A DNA stretch of 64,000 nt from Gammaproteobacteria bacterium (GTDB lineage: Bacteria; Pseudomonadota; Gammaproteobacteria; JAJPIJ01). Each line of letters starts with the position of its first letter. Position 1 is the first letter of the stretch. A program made the translations under genes and the position numbers. The notes beneath the pieces were generated by a model, which saw nothing but the letters and a program-made list of their open reading frames with translations, was not told where the DNA came from and did no database searches. Where the stretch lies: NCBI GenBank assembly GCA_021324815.1, contig JAJPIJ010000035.1:62001-126000 (forward strand). Reading direction: 5' to 3'. Below, piece by piece: positions 1 through 11,019 of this stretch.

Positions 1-280
1 GTCGCTTGTCGATGCGCAGCGTGACGCCGGCCTTGACGCCGGCGCGCGCCTGCAACGATCGCGCGGCGCGCACCGCCAGATTCTGTTCCGCCGGAATCTC
101 CGGCAGGGGCGTGGCGAGCACGATTTCGCCGTCGTCGCGGCGCTCGAACTCGAGCCGATCGCAGCAATCCAGGAATTGAAAGACGGTCTGCAGGTCGTGG
201 TAGCCGTCCGGCCGGCGTCCCAGCACGTGCAGGAACAGGTTGATCTTGGCCGGCGCCGGCCATTGCATGCTCCAGCTCAT
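1..280 (-). CDS. ispE: 4-diphosphocytidyl-2-C-methyl-D-erythritol kinase, N-terminal part (runs off window start)
   Basis: Reverse-strand translation [38 protein letters not shown] matches the IspE N-terminal [12 protein letters not shown] signature; lies downstream of lolB as in many proteobacteria. Confidence 0.9.
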   Translation of the reverse strand, partial: MSWSMQWPAPAKINLFLHVLGRRPDGYHDLQTVFQFLDCCDRLEFERRDDGEIVLATPLPEIPAEQNLAVRAARSLQARAGVKAGVTLRIDKR

Positions 281-287
281 GTCGCCG

Positions 288-896
288 TCAGTGCAACTGC
301 CATTCGCCGACCACCAGCCGGACCTTCACCGGATCATTCTGCAGATACATCTTCTCCGGCAATTCGAGTCCGCCCACCTTCTTATAGCGCAGCACGCTGA
401 TCCGCCAGCCGTCCTGCCGCAGATCCACCAGCCGGCCGTTGCCGTCGACGCGCAACTCCTGCGTCTCGCGCCCCGGCGCGGGCAGCCCCACCACCCAGTA
501 GCGCATGCCGGACACCGGCAGGCTCCAGCCGAGATTGTCCTGCATCAACCGGCGCGGGTCGGGCGCCTCCAGCGTTTTCTCGGGCAGTCGCAACTGCACG
601 CGGCCGGGCGCACCCGTGAGCTCGAAGGTGCCCTGGCTCAAGGGGGCCATGAAGCGCATCCGGTAGCTTTCGGCGTCATTCCTCCACGTGACGCTGGCGG
701 TCCAGTTGTCCTGCGCCGTCTCGATCGCCACGCGCCCCTGCAAGTCCCAGCTTTGCAACTTCCCAAGTTGCTGCTGTCGGCGCTGCCACGCCGACAGATC
801 CGGCCTGCCTTCCGGCAGGAAGAAGGGTTTCATCCCGGCGCAGCCGGAAAGCGCCATGACGCCGAGCAGCAGGATGACCGCGTGCCGGCGCGCCAC
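288..896 (-). CDS. lolB: Outer membrane lipoprotein LolB
   Basis: 202 aa with lipobox ([12 protein letters not shown]) and LolB-like body; hemA-lolB-ispE synteny. Confidence 0.88.
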   Translation of the reverse strand: MARRHAVILLLGVMALSGCAGMKPFFLPEGRPDLSAWQRRQQQLGKLQSWDLQGRVAIETAQDNWTASVTWRNDAESYRMRFMAPLSQGTFELTGAPGRVQLRLPEKTLEAPDPRRLMQDNLGWSLPVSGMRYWVVGLPAPGRETQELRVDGNGRLVDLRQDGWRISVLRYKKVGGLELPEKMYLQNDPVKVRLVVGEWQLH

Positions 897-2675
897 TTAC
901 AACCCGAAGCGGTCGATGACCGTTTTCAGCGTCTTGTCATCGGGCGCCGTCTTCAACGCCGCCTTCCAGATGGCGCGCGCCTCCGCCTTGTCGCCCTTGA
1001 CCCACAGCACCTCGCCCAGATGGGCCGCCACCTCGGGGTCCTGGCGCATGGTGTGCGCGCGCTTGAGATAATCGATGGCCTCGTCCCACCGGCCCAGCCG
1101 GTAGAGCACCCAGCCCATGCTGTCCAGGATGTAGAAGTCGTTGGGGCTCAGCTCCAGCGCCTTCTTGATGAGGTCGTGCGCCTCCTGATAGCGGGTGGTG
1201 CGATCGGCCAGCGTGTAGCCCAGCGCGTTCAACGCCTGGGCGTTGTTGGGATCCTGCTCCAGCAGGTGGCGCAGGTCGCGCTCCAGCAAATCCAGCTTGC
1301 CCATCTTTTCCGCCAGCATGGCGCGGGCGTACAGCAGTTCCGCGTTGTCGCCGTCGTCCTGCAGCAGACGGTTGTAGATGACCATGGCCTGATCATACCG
1401 GCCGGCCTCGGTCAGCAACTCGGCCTCGGCCCGCACCAGCCGCGTGCGCTGTTCGTCGCTCTCGGCGGGGATGGACTGCAACGTCTTCTGCGCCTCCTCC
1501 ACCTTGTTCTGGCGCGCCAGCATCAGCGCCACGCGCATTTGCGCGTCGAAACGATTCTCGCCCCCCGTGACGCTGCGATACCATCGCGCCGCGACGGCGT
1601 AGTTCTTTTGCAGCTCCGCGATCTGGCCGAGGTAGAAGCGGCCCTCGTCGGCGTGCTCGCCCAGCGTAATCAGCTTCTGGAAATGCCGCCGCGCCGGGCC
1701 GGTATTGCCGGCCTCCAGCGCGATCAGTCCCAGGGCATATTGCACGTCCGCGTTTTTGGGCTGGGATTTCTCGACGCGCTCGAACTGCCTGCGCGCGTCG
1801 TCGTATCGCCGCCCCTCGGCCAGCAGGCGCGCGTAAAGCAGCCGCAGGTCATCCAGTTTCGGATGCTTCTGCAGCATGTCCTCCAGCCAGCCGACGGCGA
1901 CGGCGCCCTGCCCCTGCTTTTGCAACACGCCGAGATAGGCGCCGACCACGCCCAGATTCTTCGGATCGGTGTCGATGACCTCCTCCATCGCCGTGCGCGC
2001 CTTGGTCGCCTCACCGGCGCGCAGCGCCAGCAGGGCATAGGCGAACAGCGCGTCCGGATTGCGTTCGTGACGGGCGAGCAGTTTCTCCATGATGTGGAGG
2101 GCCGTCTGCTTGTCCTCCTGGCGGCTCAGCGTGTTGGCCACCGCCCAGGTGCGCTGGCTCGGCGTCCCGAGCTGGGAGTTCAGCACCAGCTCCAGGTGGT
2201 CGAGCGCCTCGTCGATGCGGTTTTCCTGGATGAGGATCGAGGCCAGCACCTGCTGGGCCTCCAGATTGTCCGGCTCGAGAAAGACCCAGCGCTGGACCGC
2301 CTCCAGGGCGCGGGTCTCGTCATGCGCGTAGATGGCGATGCGGGTGGCCCGCTCGGCCACCCTGGGATCGGGCAGCGCGTTCGCCAGTTGCATGTATTCA
2401 TCGAGGGCCACGTCCACCCGCCCGCGCTGACCGGCCAGTTCGGCCAGCAGGATCGCGTAGAGCACGTCCTCGGTCAGTCCCTCCCCCGGCGCGTAGTGCA
2501 GGTCGAGCGGCGGGATCACCTGCTCGGCGGGCGCCGCCGCGCCGGCGGGCGGCGCGGCGGCGGCCTCCTGGCCGGTGGTTTTCGGGGGCGTGGCGACGCA
2601 TCCCGCCAGCAACAGGGCGAGGCAGGACCCAAGCGGCGGCGGCCGGCGGGCGGACAAGGAGGGCATCATCTTCAT
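897..2675 (-). CDS. Tetratricopeptide-repeat lipoprotein
   Basis: 592 aa, lipoprotein-like N-terminus (LLLAGCVA) and many TPR units (e.g. NALGYTLADRTTRYQEAHDLIKKALELSPND). Confidence 0.88.
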   Translation of the reverse strand: MKMMPSLSARRPPPLGSCLALLLAGCVATPPKTTGQEAAAAPPAGAAAPAEQVIPPLDLHYAPGEGLTEDVLYAILLAELAGQRGRVDVALDEYMQLANALPDPRVAERATRIAIYAHDETRALEAVQRWVFLEPDNLEAQQVLASILIQENRIDEALDHLELVLNSQLGTPSQRTWAVANTLSRQEDKQTALHIMEKLLARHERNPDALFAYALLALRAGEATKARTAMEEVIDTDPKNLGVVGAYLGVLQKQGQGAVAVGWLEDMLQKHPKLDDLRLLYARLLAEGRRYDDARRQFERVEKSQPKNADVQYALGLIALEAGNTGPARRHFQKLITLGEHADEGRFYLGQIAELQKNYAVAARWYRSVTGGENRFDAQMRVALMLARQNKVEEAQKTLQSIPAESDEQRTRLVRAEAELLTEAGRYDQAMVIYNRLLQDDGDNAELLYARAMLAEKMGKLDLLERDLRHLLEQDPNNAQALNALGYTLADRTTRYQEAHDLIKKALELSPNDFYILDSMGWVLYRLGRWDEAIDYLKRAHTMRQDPEVAAHLGEVLWVKGDKAEARAIWKAALKTAPDDKTLKTVIDRFGL

Positions 2676-2853
2676 CAGGACTTCGACATCCAGCAGATCA
2701 GGTTAGACGACCGGCCCGCTACATGGTTTCTGTTAACTCGCCACTATAGCCTAGTTGGCGGGGGTGGTCAGCCCGGGCCTTCGCATTGCTTGTCAGGCAG
2801 CGCCCCTTACCGCAGAATGCCCGCTCATCCGCACGGTCTCGTCGCTTTGTGCC

Positions 2854-4134
2854 ATGCCGCTTTCCATCTTCGGTATCAATCATCGCAGCGCTCCCGTCAG
2901 TCTGCGCGAACGCGTCGCCTTCGGCGAGGCGGACCTGCCGGCGGCGCTGCGCGGGTTGCGCGCGGCCGGGGGCGTGCAGGAGGCGGCGATCCTGTCGACG
3001 TGCAACCGCACTGAACTCTATTGCGTGGTCGACGCGGCGGACAACACCGCGCCCGTCGACTGGCTGCTGGCGCATCACGGCGCCGCGGCGCATGACCTGC
3101 GCCCCTTTCTTTACCACCACCCGGAGACCGAGGCGGCGCGCCACGTGCTGCGGGTGGCCTGCGGCCTGGACTCGATGGTGCTGGGGGAGCCGCAGATCCT
3201 GGGCCAGTTGAAGGCCGCCTATCAGGCGGCCGTCGGCGGCGGCACCGCGGGGCGCGTGCTCAACAAGCTCTTCCAGCACGCCTTTCACGTGGCCAAGAAG
3301 GTCCGCACCGACACCGCCATCGGCAGCAGCCCCGTGTCGGTGGCGTTCGCCGCCGTGCGCCTGGCGCGGCAGATCCACGGCGATCTGCGCGACTGCACCG
3401 CGCTGCTCGTCGGCGCGGGCGACACCATCGAACTGGCCGCGCACCACCTGATCCGCCAGCGCCTCGGCCGCCTGCTCATCGCCAACCGCACGCTGGAGCG
3501 CGCGCAGTCGCTGGCCTCCCGTTTCGGCGGTTACGCCATGCCGCTCGCCGGTTTGCCGCGCCACCTGGCCGAGGCCGACATCGTCATCTCCTCCACCGCC
3601 GCGCGCCTGCCGATCCTGGGCCGCGCCACGGTGGCCGCCGCCCTCACGGCGCGGCGCCGCCGGCCCATGTTCCTGGTCGACCTGGCCGTGCCGCGCGACA
3701 TCGATCCGGCGGTGGCGACGCTGGAGGACGCCTACCTCTACACCATCGACGACCTGCAATCCGTCATCACCGAAAATCTGCGCTCCCGCCAGGCCGCCGC
3801 GTTTGAGGCCGAGGAGATCATCGACCTGGAGGCGCACCGTTTTCTTGAATGGACGCAGCAGCACGACGCCGTCGAATTGCTGCGGGAGCTGCGCGGCCGC
3901 GCCGAGGCGGTGCGCGATGAGCTGCTCATCAAGGCGCGGCAGCAGTTGCAGCAGGGCTCGCCCCCCGCCGAGGTCCTGCAGCAGCTTGCCGGCGCGCTCA
4001 CCAACCGCCTGCTGCACGCGCCCACCGTGATGTTGAAGGACGCCGGCATCGACAACCGGGACGATTTGCTGCGGGCGGCGGTGGAACTGTTCGATCTCGA
4101 CTCCAAACGCGGGAATGGCGGGAACCGGGACTGA
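2854..4134 (+). CDS. hemA: Glutamyl-tRNA reductase
   Basis: [23 protein letters not shown]...[11 protein letters not shown]...[20 protein letters not shown]; start set at ATG 2854, not the longer ORF start. Confidence 0.97.
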   Translation: MPLSIFGINHRSAPVSLRERVAFGEADLPAALRGLRAAGGVQEAAILSTCNRTELYCVVDAADNTAPVDWLLAHHGAAAHDLRPFLYHHPETEAARHVLRVACGLDSMVLGEPQILGQLKAAYQAAVGGGTAGRVLNKLFQHAFHVAKKVRTDTAIGSSPVSVAFAAVRLARQIHGDLRDCTALLVGAGDTIELAAHHLIRQRLGRLLIANRTLERAQSLASRFGGYAMPLAGLPRHLAEADIVISSTAARLPILGRATVAAALTARRRRPMFLVDLAVPRDIDPAVATLEDAYLYTIDDLQSVITENLRSRQAAAFEAEEIIDLEAHRFLEWTQQHDAVELLRELRGRAEAVRDELLIKARQQLQQGSPPAEVLQQLAGALTNRLLHAPTVMLKDAGIDNRDDLLRAAVELFDLDSKRGNGGNRD

Positions 4135-4157
4135 GCGGCGCCCTCCAAATTGTCCCC

Positions 4158-5240
4158 ATGAAAGACTCCCTGCTGCGCAAGTTGCACACGCTCGCTGAAC
4201 GGCGACAGGAGTTGAACGCCCTGCTCGCCGATCCCGGCGTCATCGCCGATCAAAACCGCTTCCGCGCGCTGTCGCAGGAGCTGGCGGGACTGACGCCGGT
4301 GGTGGCATGCTTCGATCAGTACCGGCGCACGCAGGCGGCGCTGGCCCACGCGCGCGAACTGGCGGAGGACGCCGATCGCGCCATGCGCGAGCTGGCGCAG
4401 GAGGAATTGAAACGCGCCGAGGCGGAAAACCTGCGCCTGGAAGACGAATTGCAGCGGTTGCTGCTGCCCAGGGATCCGGCGGACAACAGCAACATCTTCC
4501 TTGAGGTGCGCGCCGGCACCGGCGGCGACGAGGCGGCGCTGTTCGCCGCCGACCTGTTCCGCATGTACAGCCGCTACGCCGAGTCGCGCGGCTGGAAGGT
4601 CGAGATCATCAGCAGCAACGCCAGCGGGCTGGGCGGCTACAAGGAAATCATCGCCCGCATCATCGGCGCGGGCGCGTATTCCCGACTCAAGTTCGAATCC
4701 GGCGTGCACCGCGTGCAGCGCGTGCCGAAGACCGAGGCGCAGGGCCGCATCCACACCTCCACCTGCACCGTCGCCGTGCTGCCGGAGCTCGATGAAGTCA
4801 CCAACGTCGAGATCAATCCCGCGGACCTCAAGGTCGACACCTACCGCGCCTCCGGCGCCGGCGGCCAGCATGTCAACAAGACCGACTCGGCGATCCGCAT
4901 CACCCACCTGCCGACCGGCCTGATCGTCGAGTGTCAGGAGGAGCGCTCGCAGCACAAGAACCGCGCCAGGGCCATGAGCCTGCTCAAGGCGCGGCTGCTG
5001 GCGGCGGAGCGCGAAAAGCAGCAGGCGCAGCAGGCCGAGACCCGTCGCAATCTTGTCGGCAGCGGCGATCGCTCGGAGCGCATCCGCACCTACAACTTCC
5101 CGCAGGGACGGGTCACGGACCACCGCATCAATCTGACGCTGTACCAGCTGCCCGCCGTGATGGACGGCGACCTCGACGGCATCATCCAGCCGTTGATTAC
5201 CGAGCATCAAGCCGACCAGATGGCCGAACTGGGCGCATGA
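4158..5240 (+). CDS. prfA: Peptide chain release factor 1
   Basis: 360 aa, [25 protein letters not shown] including the GGQ motif; follows hemA. Confidence 0.97.
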   Translation: MKDSLLRKLHTLAERRQELNALLADPGVIADQNRFRALSQELAGLTPVVACFDQYRRTQAALAHARELAEDADRAMRELAQEELKRAEAENLRLEDELQRLLLPRDPADNSNIFLEVRAGTGGDEAALFAADLFRMYSRYAESRGWKVEIISSNASGLGGYKEIIARIIGAGAYSRLKFESGVHRVQRVPKTEAQGRIHTSTCTVAVLPELDEVTNVEINPADLKVDTYRASGAGGQHVNKTDSAIRITHLPTGLIVECQEERSQHKNRARAMSLLKARLLAAEREKQQAQQAETRRNLVGSGDRSERIRTYNFPQGRVTDHRINLTLYQLPAVMDGDLDGIIQPLITEHQADQMAELGA

Positions 5241-6124
5241 GCAAATCAATGTCATCGATCCGAGCCCTGTCACTGACCACGACCATCGACGCCGCGCTGG
5301 CGGCGGCGGTCGCGCGGTTGGCCGGCGCCACCGATACACCGCGACTTGACGCGGAGCTGTTGCTGGCCGATGCGCTTGACTGTAATCGTGCGGCCTTGCT
5401 CACCCACGGCGATCGTTTGCTCGGGGAAGACGCAAGACACCGGTTCGGAGATTTGATCGCAAGGCGCCTGCGAGGCGTGCCCGTCGCCCATCTTCTGGGC
5501 CGGCGTGAATTCTGGTCGCTGTCGCTGCGCGTCACGCCCGACGTGCTCATTCCGCGCCCGGAGAGCGAGTTGTTGATCGAATTGGCGCTGGCGCGCATCC
5601 CCCCGGCCCCTTCGCTGGCGCTGGCTGATCTCGGCACGGGCAGCGGCAACATCGCGCTCGCGCTGGCGCGCGAACGCCCGCGCTGCATCGTCACTGCCAC
5701 GGATAATTCAACGCCGGCGCTCGCGGTGGCGCGAGACAATGCACGCCGGCTGGCGATAACCAACGTCCGTTTTCATCACGGCGACTGGTTTGCGCCCCTG
5801 CACGGAGAGCGTTTTGCGCTGATTGTGAGCAACCCGCCGTATGTCGCCGCGGATGATCCGCATCTCTCCGAAGGCGATCTGCGTCACGAGCCGCGTCAGG
5901 CGCTGGTTGCCGGCCCGGAGGGACTTGACGCCCTGCGGCATCTGATCCAGCAGGCGCCGGAATACTTGTCTCCCGGCGGCCGGTTGTTGCTTGAGCACGG
6001 CCATGACCAGGGCGCGGCGGTGCGCGAACTTTTCAAAGGGCGGGGGTATGATCAAATCGAAACGCACCGGGACCTGGCCAACCACGAACGCGTGACCATG
6101 GGGCGCCATCCACATGACCGCTGA
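5237..6124 (+). CDS. prmC: Release factor glutamine methyltransferase
   Basis: [14 protein letters not shown] and catalytic NPPY motif (VSNPPYVA); overlaps the prfA stop (ATGA). Confidence 0.95.
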   Translation: MSKSMSSIRALSLTTTIDAALAAAVARLAGATDTPRLDAELLLADALDCNRAALLTHGDRLLGEDARHRFGDLIARRLRGVPVAHLLGRREFWSLSLRVTPDVLIPRPESELLIELALARIPPAPSLALADLGTGSGNIALALARERPRCIVTATDNSTPALAVARDNARRLAITNVRFHHGDWFAPLHGERFALIVSNPPYVAADDPHLSEGDLRHEPRQALVAGPEGLDALRHLIQQAPEYLSPGGRLLLEHGHDQGAAVRELFKGRGYDQIETHRDLANHERVTMGRHPHDR

Positions 6125-6536
6125 CGACCGCCACAAAACGCGCAGATTGAACGTGACCGTGCACGCTGCCTCACCGGCGGAGGTGATTGCCCGTTTGCAG
6201 GCCGTTGCCGGCGTGGATTCCGCCCGCTGGCGGGGACCAAACCAGATCGAAATCCGCTACGACCTTGACCGGATCGATTTCACGCGCATCCGCGCGGAAT
6301 TGGCCGCGCTCGGCGTCATGCCGGCCACGACGCTCCCCGACCGGCTGCGTTGCGGCCTGTGGGCCTATCTCGAGGAGATCCAGCGCGAGACCGACGCCTC
6401 GCCCGACGGCTGGGACTTCGACGTGCAGCGCATCTACGTCAGCCGCCACCGCCGGCGCCGGCACGGTTACCGCGACGAGCGCCCGCAGCAATGGCGCAAA
6501 TATCTGGACCAGCCGCCGGCGGCGGACAAATCCTGA
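6114..6536 (+). CDS. Conserved hypothetical protein, possible small ferredoxin-like alpha/beta N-domain
   Basis: 140 aa ORF overlapping prmC by 11 nt and preceding moeB by about 15 nt; family not recognised. Confidence 0.7.
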   Translation: MTADDRHKTRRLNVTVHAASPAEVIARLQAVAGVDSARWRGPNQIEIRYDLDRIDFTRIRAELAALGVMPATTLPDRLRCGLWAYLEEIQRETDASPDGWDFDVQRIYVSRHRRRRHGYRDERPQQWRKYLDQPPAADKS

Positions 6537-6550
6537 TCCGCCGGTTCCCC

Positions 6551-7330
6551 ATGAACGACCTGCAATTACTGCGCTACAGCCGCCACCTGCTGCTGCCCAA
6601 CATCGACATCGCCGGGCAGGAGAAGCTGCTAGCCGCGCGCGTGCTCATCATCGGGCTGGGCGGGCTGGGATCGCCCGCGGCCATGTATCTCGCCGCCTCC
6701 GGCGCCGGCCATCTGGTGCTGGTCGACCACGACACGGTCGAGCTTTCCAACCTGCAGCGCCAGATCGTGCACGCCACCCCCGATCTCAAGCGCCCCAAGG
6801 TGGAATCGGCGTGCGATCACCTGCTGGCCCTGAATCCCGAGGTGCGGATCACCACGCTGGCGCGCACGCTGAACGAGGACGAGCTGCTGAACGAAGTCAA
6901 ACAGGCGGACGTCACGCTGGACTGCACCGACAACTTCGCCAGCCGCTTCGCCATCAACGCCGCCTGCGTGCGGGCGCGCCGGCCGCTGGTGTACGGCGCC
7001 GCGATCCGCTTCGAGGGACAGGTGGCCGTGTTCCACCCGGAGGCCGGCGGTCCCTGCTATCGCTGCCTGTACAACGACGACGCGACGGCGGCGGAAAGCT
7101 GTTCGCAGACCGGCGTGGCCGCGCCGCTGCTCGGCATCATCGGCTCGGTGCAGGCCACCGAGGCGCTGAAATTGATCGTGGGAATCGATGCCGGCCTCAA
7201 GGACAGGCTGCTGCTGCTGGACGGCCTGCGCATGGAGTGGAGCAGCGTCGCCATCCGCCGCGATCCCGAATGTCCCGTCTGCGGCGGCCCGCGGAAACAG
7301 CAGGCGCTTCATGCCCCGGCGTCATCATGA
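6551..7330 (+). CDS. moeB: ThiF/MoeB-family adenylyltransferase
   Basis: MNDLQLLRYSRHLLLPNIDIAGQEKLLAARVLIIGLGGLGSPAAMYLAASGAG, Zn-binding CYRC and CPVC pairs. Confidence 0.93.
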   Translation: MNDLQLLRYSRHLLLPNIDIAGQEKLLAARVLIIGLGGLGSPAAMYLAASGAGHLVLVDHDTVELSNLQRQIVHATPDLKRPKVESACDHLLALNPEVRITTLARTLNEDELLNEVKQADVTLDCTDNFASRFAINAACVRARRPLVYGAAIRFEGQVAVFHPEAGGPCYRCLYNDDATAAESCSQTGVAAPLLGIIGSVQATEALKLIVGIDAGLKDRLLLLDGLRMEWSSVAIRRDPECPVCGGPRKQQALHAPASS

Positions 7331-9390
7331 ATGACATCAAGACCGCAGCCGGCGCGGGGAATCCCCTGCTGGAAGACAGGCCGCTGCCCGCCTTCGGCGC
7401 GATTCAGCCCGGGCACATGGAACCCGCCGTTGACGCCCTGCTCGCCGAACTCAAGTCGGAGACCGCGCGCCTGCTCGGCGCCGATCCGCCGACCTGGGAG
7501 AACACGCTCAAGCCGCTGGAGGACCTGGAGGACCGGCTCGACCGCGCCTTCTCACCGGTGAGCCATCTGCACAACGTGGCGGACACGCCCGCCGTTCGCG
7601 CCGCCTACAACGCCTGCCTACCCAAGATCACCAATTACGCGACCGGGCGCTATCAGAACGAGGCCCTGCACCGCGCCTGCCGCCGGATCGCCGGCAGCCC
7701 GGACTACGCGCGCCTCGGCCAGGCGGAGCGCAGGATCATCGACAACGCCCTGCGCGATTTCCGCCTGACGGGAATCGAACTCGGCCCGGCCGACCGCGCC
7801 CGCTTCAAGGAAATGAGGCAACAACTTTCGCAACTGCAAACCAGATTCGAGGAAAACCTGCTCGACGCGACGCAGGCATGGAAGAAACATGTCACCGACC
7901 AGTCGCTGCTGGACGGCCTGCCGGAGGGCACGCTGGCGCTGGCGGCGCAAACCGCCGCGCGCGAGGGCAAAAGCGGCTGGATGCTGACGCTCGACCTGCC
8001 CTGCTACCGGCCGGTGATGGCCTACGCCCGCGACCGTGCGTTGCGGCGGGAGCTGTACGAGGCCTACGTCACCCGCGCCTCCGAACTCGGGCCGCATGCC
8101 GGACGCTTCGACAACAGCGCCGTCATGGACGACATCCTGCGCCTGCGCGGCGAGCTGGCCCGGCTGCTGGGCTTCAAAAATTTCGCCGAGTATTCGCTGG
8201 CCACCAAGATGGCGCGCTCGACAGCGCAGGTCATGGAATTTCTTCGGGACCTTGCACGCCGCTCCAAACCCCACGCGGAACGTGAATTCCAGGAGCTCTG
8301 CGCCTTCGCGCAAGAACACGGCGGGCCGCGGCAACTCACGGCCTGGGACGTGCCCTACTACAGCGAGCGCCTGCGCGAGCGGCGCTTCCGCCTTTCACAG
8401 GAGGAATTGCGGCCCTATTTCCCCGTGCCGGTGGTGTTGCAGGGCATGTTCAGACTGGTGGAGCGGCTCTACGGCCTGCGCATCGAGGCCGGTGACGCGG
8501 AGACCTGGCACCCGGACGTGCAATTCTTCACCCTGCGCGGGCCGGAGGGCGGCGCGCGCGGCATGTTTTACGTCGATCTCTACGCCCGCCCCTTGAAGCG
8601 CGGCGGGGCGTGGATGGACGAATGCGTGTCGCGGCGGCGGCGCGGGGACGGCTCTCTGCAGCTGCCGGTGGCGTATCTCAACTGCAATTTCACACCGCCC
8701 GTCGGGGACCGGCCCTCCCTCCTGACCCACGAGGAGGTGCTGACGCTGTTTCACGAATTCGGCCACGGCCTGCACCACCTGCTGACCGCGGTCGATCGGC
8801 CGGGCGTGGCCGGCATCCACGGCGTGGCGTGGGACGCGGTCGAACTGCCCAGCCAGTTCATGGAGCACTGGTGCTGGGAGCGCGAGGTGCTGGACTGGAT
8901 CGGCCGGCACTGCGAGACCGGCAAGCCGCTGGGCGATGCGTTGTACCGGCGCCTGCGGGCGTCGAGAAATTTCCACGCCGGCCTGCAGATGGTGCGGCAG
9001 CTGGAGTTCGCCCTGTTCGACTTCCGGCTGCACACGGAATATGACCCGTTGCGGGGCCGCACCGTTCAGGCCATCCTGGAGGAGGTCCGCCGCCTTGTTG
9101 CGGTCATCGAAACCCCGGAATTCAACCGCTTCCCGCACGGTTTTTCACACATCTTCGCGGGCGGTTACGCGGCGGGTTATTATAGTTACAAGTGGGCGGA
9201 GGTGTTGTCCGCCGACGCCTACGCCGGATTCCGGGAGGAGGGCCTGTTCAATCCGGCCGTTGCGCGGCGGTTTCTGAACACCATCCTGGAACAGGGCGGC
9301 GCGCGCGACGCCATGGATTTGTTCGTCGAATTCCGCGGCCGCGAGCCGCGCATCGACGCGTTGCTGCGGGAATACGGGATGGCGGCATGA
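7327..9390 (+). CDS. prlC: Oligopeptidase A (M3 family)
   Basis: HEFGHGLHH zinc-binding motif and M3 family features; start at ATG 7327 overlapping the moeB stop. Confidence 0.95.
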   Translation: MNDIKTAAGAGNPLLEDRPLPAFGAIQPGHMEPAVDALLAELKSETARLLGADPPTWENTLKPLEDLEDRLDRAFSPVSHLHNVADTPAVRAAYNACLPKITNYATGRYQNEALHRACRRIAGSPDYARLGQAERRIIDNALRDFRLTGIELGPADRARFKEMRQQLSQLQTRFEENLLDATQAWKKHVTDQSLLDGLPEGTLALAAQTAAREGKSGWMLTLDLPCYRPVMAYARDRALRRELYEAYVTRASELGPHAGRFDNSAVMDDILRLRGELARLLGFKNFAEYSLATKMARSTAQVMEFLRDLARRSKPHAEREFQELCAFAQEHGGPRQLTAWDVPYYSERLRERRFRLSQEELRPYFPVPVVLQGMFRLVERLYGLRIEAGDAETWHPDVQFFTLRGPEGGARGMFYVDLYARPLKRGGAWMDECVSRRRRGDGSLQLPVAYLNCNFTPPVGDRPSLLTHEEVLTLFHEFGHGLHHLLTAVDRPGVAGIHGVAWDAVELPSQFMEHWCWEREVLDWIGRHCETGKPLGDALYRRLRASRNFHAGLQMVRQLEFALFDFRLHTEYDPLRGRTVQAILEEVRRLVAVIETPEFNRFPHGFSHIFAGGYAAGYYSYKWAEVLSADAYAGFREEGLFNPAVARRFLNTILEQGGARDAMDLFVEFRGREPRIDALLREYGMAA

Positions 9391-9400
9391 GGAGAGGACG

Positions 9401-10222
9401 GTGACGGTGATGATGCGGGTATGCTTGGCCATGATGTTGGCGCTCGCCGCGGCGGCCGCGGCGGCGGAGACCGTGTACGTCACCGACAAGCTGCTGGTCG
9501 GCGTGCACGCCGACAAGACGGTGGATTCGCCCATCCTCAAGGTGTTTCCCAGCGGCACCACCTTCGAGGTGCTCAAGCGCGACGGCGATTTCGCCCAGGT
9601 CAAGGGACCGGACGGGATCACGGGCTGGGTGGACGCCAGTTACATCACCACCGATCAGCCCGCCGCCGCCGTGGTGCAGATGCTCGAGGACCAGAACAAG
9701 AAGCTCGCCGACGACGTCAAGGCCGCCGAGGCCAAGATCGACGATCTGGAGACCAAGCTCAAGGCGGCGCCGCCGGCGGGCGGCGTCAACAAGCCCGCGA
9801 CTGATTCGCAAATCGACAAACTGCGCAAGGACAACGACGATCTGCAAAAGGCGCTGAACGCCGAACGCGGCAAGACCGCGGACCTGTTGTCGCAGATCAA
9901 CAAGCTCAAAACGCAGGCGCCCGCCGCGGCCGGAGGGGGCGCGGACAAGACCGCCCTGAATTTGCTGGAGGAGGAAAACAAGGAATTGAAGGCGGCGCTG
10001 AACTCGGCCCGGACGCAATTGAGCGAAGCCGCCAAGGCCGATGCCGGCGGCAGTCCCGCCACGCCGTTGCTGGACAAAATCATGGCGCCGCTGCTGGCCC
10101 TGGGCGGCTCGCCCAGGGCCTGGGGAATCATTTTGCTGGCCTTGCTGCTCGGCGGCTTGATCGGCGGCGCCTATCTGGACGATTATCTGGCGAGGAGACG
10201 GCACGGCGGCTTCCGCCTCTAG
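9401..10222 (+). CDS. SH3-domain membrane-anchored protein (YgiM/TIGR04211-like)
   Basis: Signal peptide, bacterial SH3 segment (VYVTDKLLVGVHADKTVDSPILKVFPSGTTFEVL), coiled coil, C-terminal TM helix; GTG start, exact start uncertain. Confidence 0.8.
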   Translation: MTVMMRVCLAMMLALAAAAAAAETVYVTDKLLVGVHADKTVDSPILKVFPSGTTFEVLKRDGDFAQVKGPDGITGWVDASYITTDQPAAAVVQMLEDQNKKLADDVKAAEAKIDDLETKLKAAPPAGGVNKPATDSQIDKLRKDNDDLQKALNAERGKTADLLSQINKLKTQAPAAAGGGADKTALNLLEEENKELKAALNSARTQLSEAAKADAGGSPATPLLDKIMAPLLALGGSPRAWGIILLALLLGGLIGGAYLDDYLARRRHGGFRL

Positions 10223-10241
10223 TCATCACCCGGCCCGGCAG

Positions 10242-11015
10242 GTGACCGTGCTTGCCACATGGAATGTGAATTCACTCAAGGTGCGCCTGCCGCACCTCGG
10301 GAACTGGCTTGAGGACGTCCGTCCGGACGTCTGCCTGCTGCAGGAGACCAAACTCCAGGATCACGATTTCCCCGTGGATTTCTTCCGTGATCACGGCTAC
10401 AGCGCGCTCTACAGCGGCCAGAAAACCTACAACGGCGTCGCCATCGCCAGCCGCGCGCCGGCAACGCCCGTCACGATGGAGATCCCCGGCCTCGGCGATC
10501 CGCAGCGACGCCTGCTGCACGCGCGCTGGCCGGAACTCCAGATCATCAACGTCTACGTCCCCAACGGCGAGGCCGTCGGCTCCGAAAAATACGCCTACAA
10601 GCTGAAGTGGCTGGCGGCGCTGCGCGATTATCTCGCCGGCCTGCTGCCCACCAATCTGCCCACCTTCGTCTGCGGGGACTTCAACATCGCGCCGGAGGAT
10701 CGCGATGTCCACGACCCCGCCCTCTGGGAGGGCGGCGTGCACACCAGCGAACCGGAACGCGCGGCGTTGCGGGAGATCATGGCGCTGGGCTTCAAGGACT
10801 GTTTCCGCCTGTTCGAGCAGCCGGCTCAGACCTTCTCATGGTGGGACTACCGGCGGGGCGCCTTCCGCCGCAATCACGGCTTGCGCATCGATCTCATCCT
10901 CGCCAACGCCGCCGCCATCCCCGGCTGCCGGCGCTGCTACATCGACAGGGCCCCGCGCACCTGGGAACGGCCTTCCGATCACGCGCCGGTCATTGTCGAG
11001 TACTCGGCCGCATGA
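10242..11015 (+). CDS. xthA: Exodeoxyribonuclease III
   Basis: ATWNVNSLKVRLPHL...LLQETKLQD...GDFNIAPEDRDVHDP...SDHAPVIVEY. Confidence 0.93.
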   Translation: MTVLATWNVNSLKVRLPHLGNWLEDVRPDVCLLQETKLQDHDFPVDFFRDHGYSALYSGQKTYNGVAIASRAPATPVTMEIPGLGDPQRRLLHARWPELQIINVYVPNGEAVGSEKYAYKLKWLAALRDYLAGLLPTNLPTFVCGDFNIAPEDRDVHDPALWEGGVHTSEPERAALREIMALGFKDCFRLFEQPAQTFSWWDYRRGAFRRNHGLRIDLILANAAAIPGCRRCYIDRAPRTWERPSDHAPVIVEYSAA

Positions 11016-11019
11016 GGTT

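Noticed and set aside
240-3014. 924-aa plus-strand ORF across lolB and the TPR gene
   Set aside because: Shadow ORF antisense to two well-supported genes; composition typical of codon-mirror artefacts.
6187-7326. N-terminal 380 codons of the 1067-aa ORF ending in prlC
   Set aside because: Out-of-frame translation of the hypothetical and moeB genes; oligopeptidase A starts at ATG 7327.
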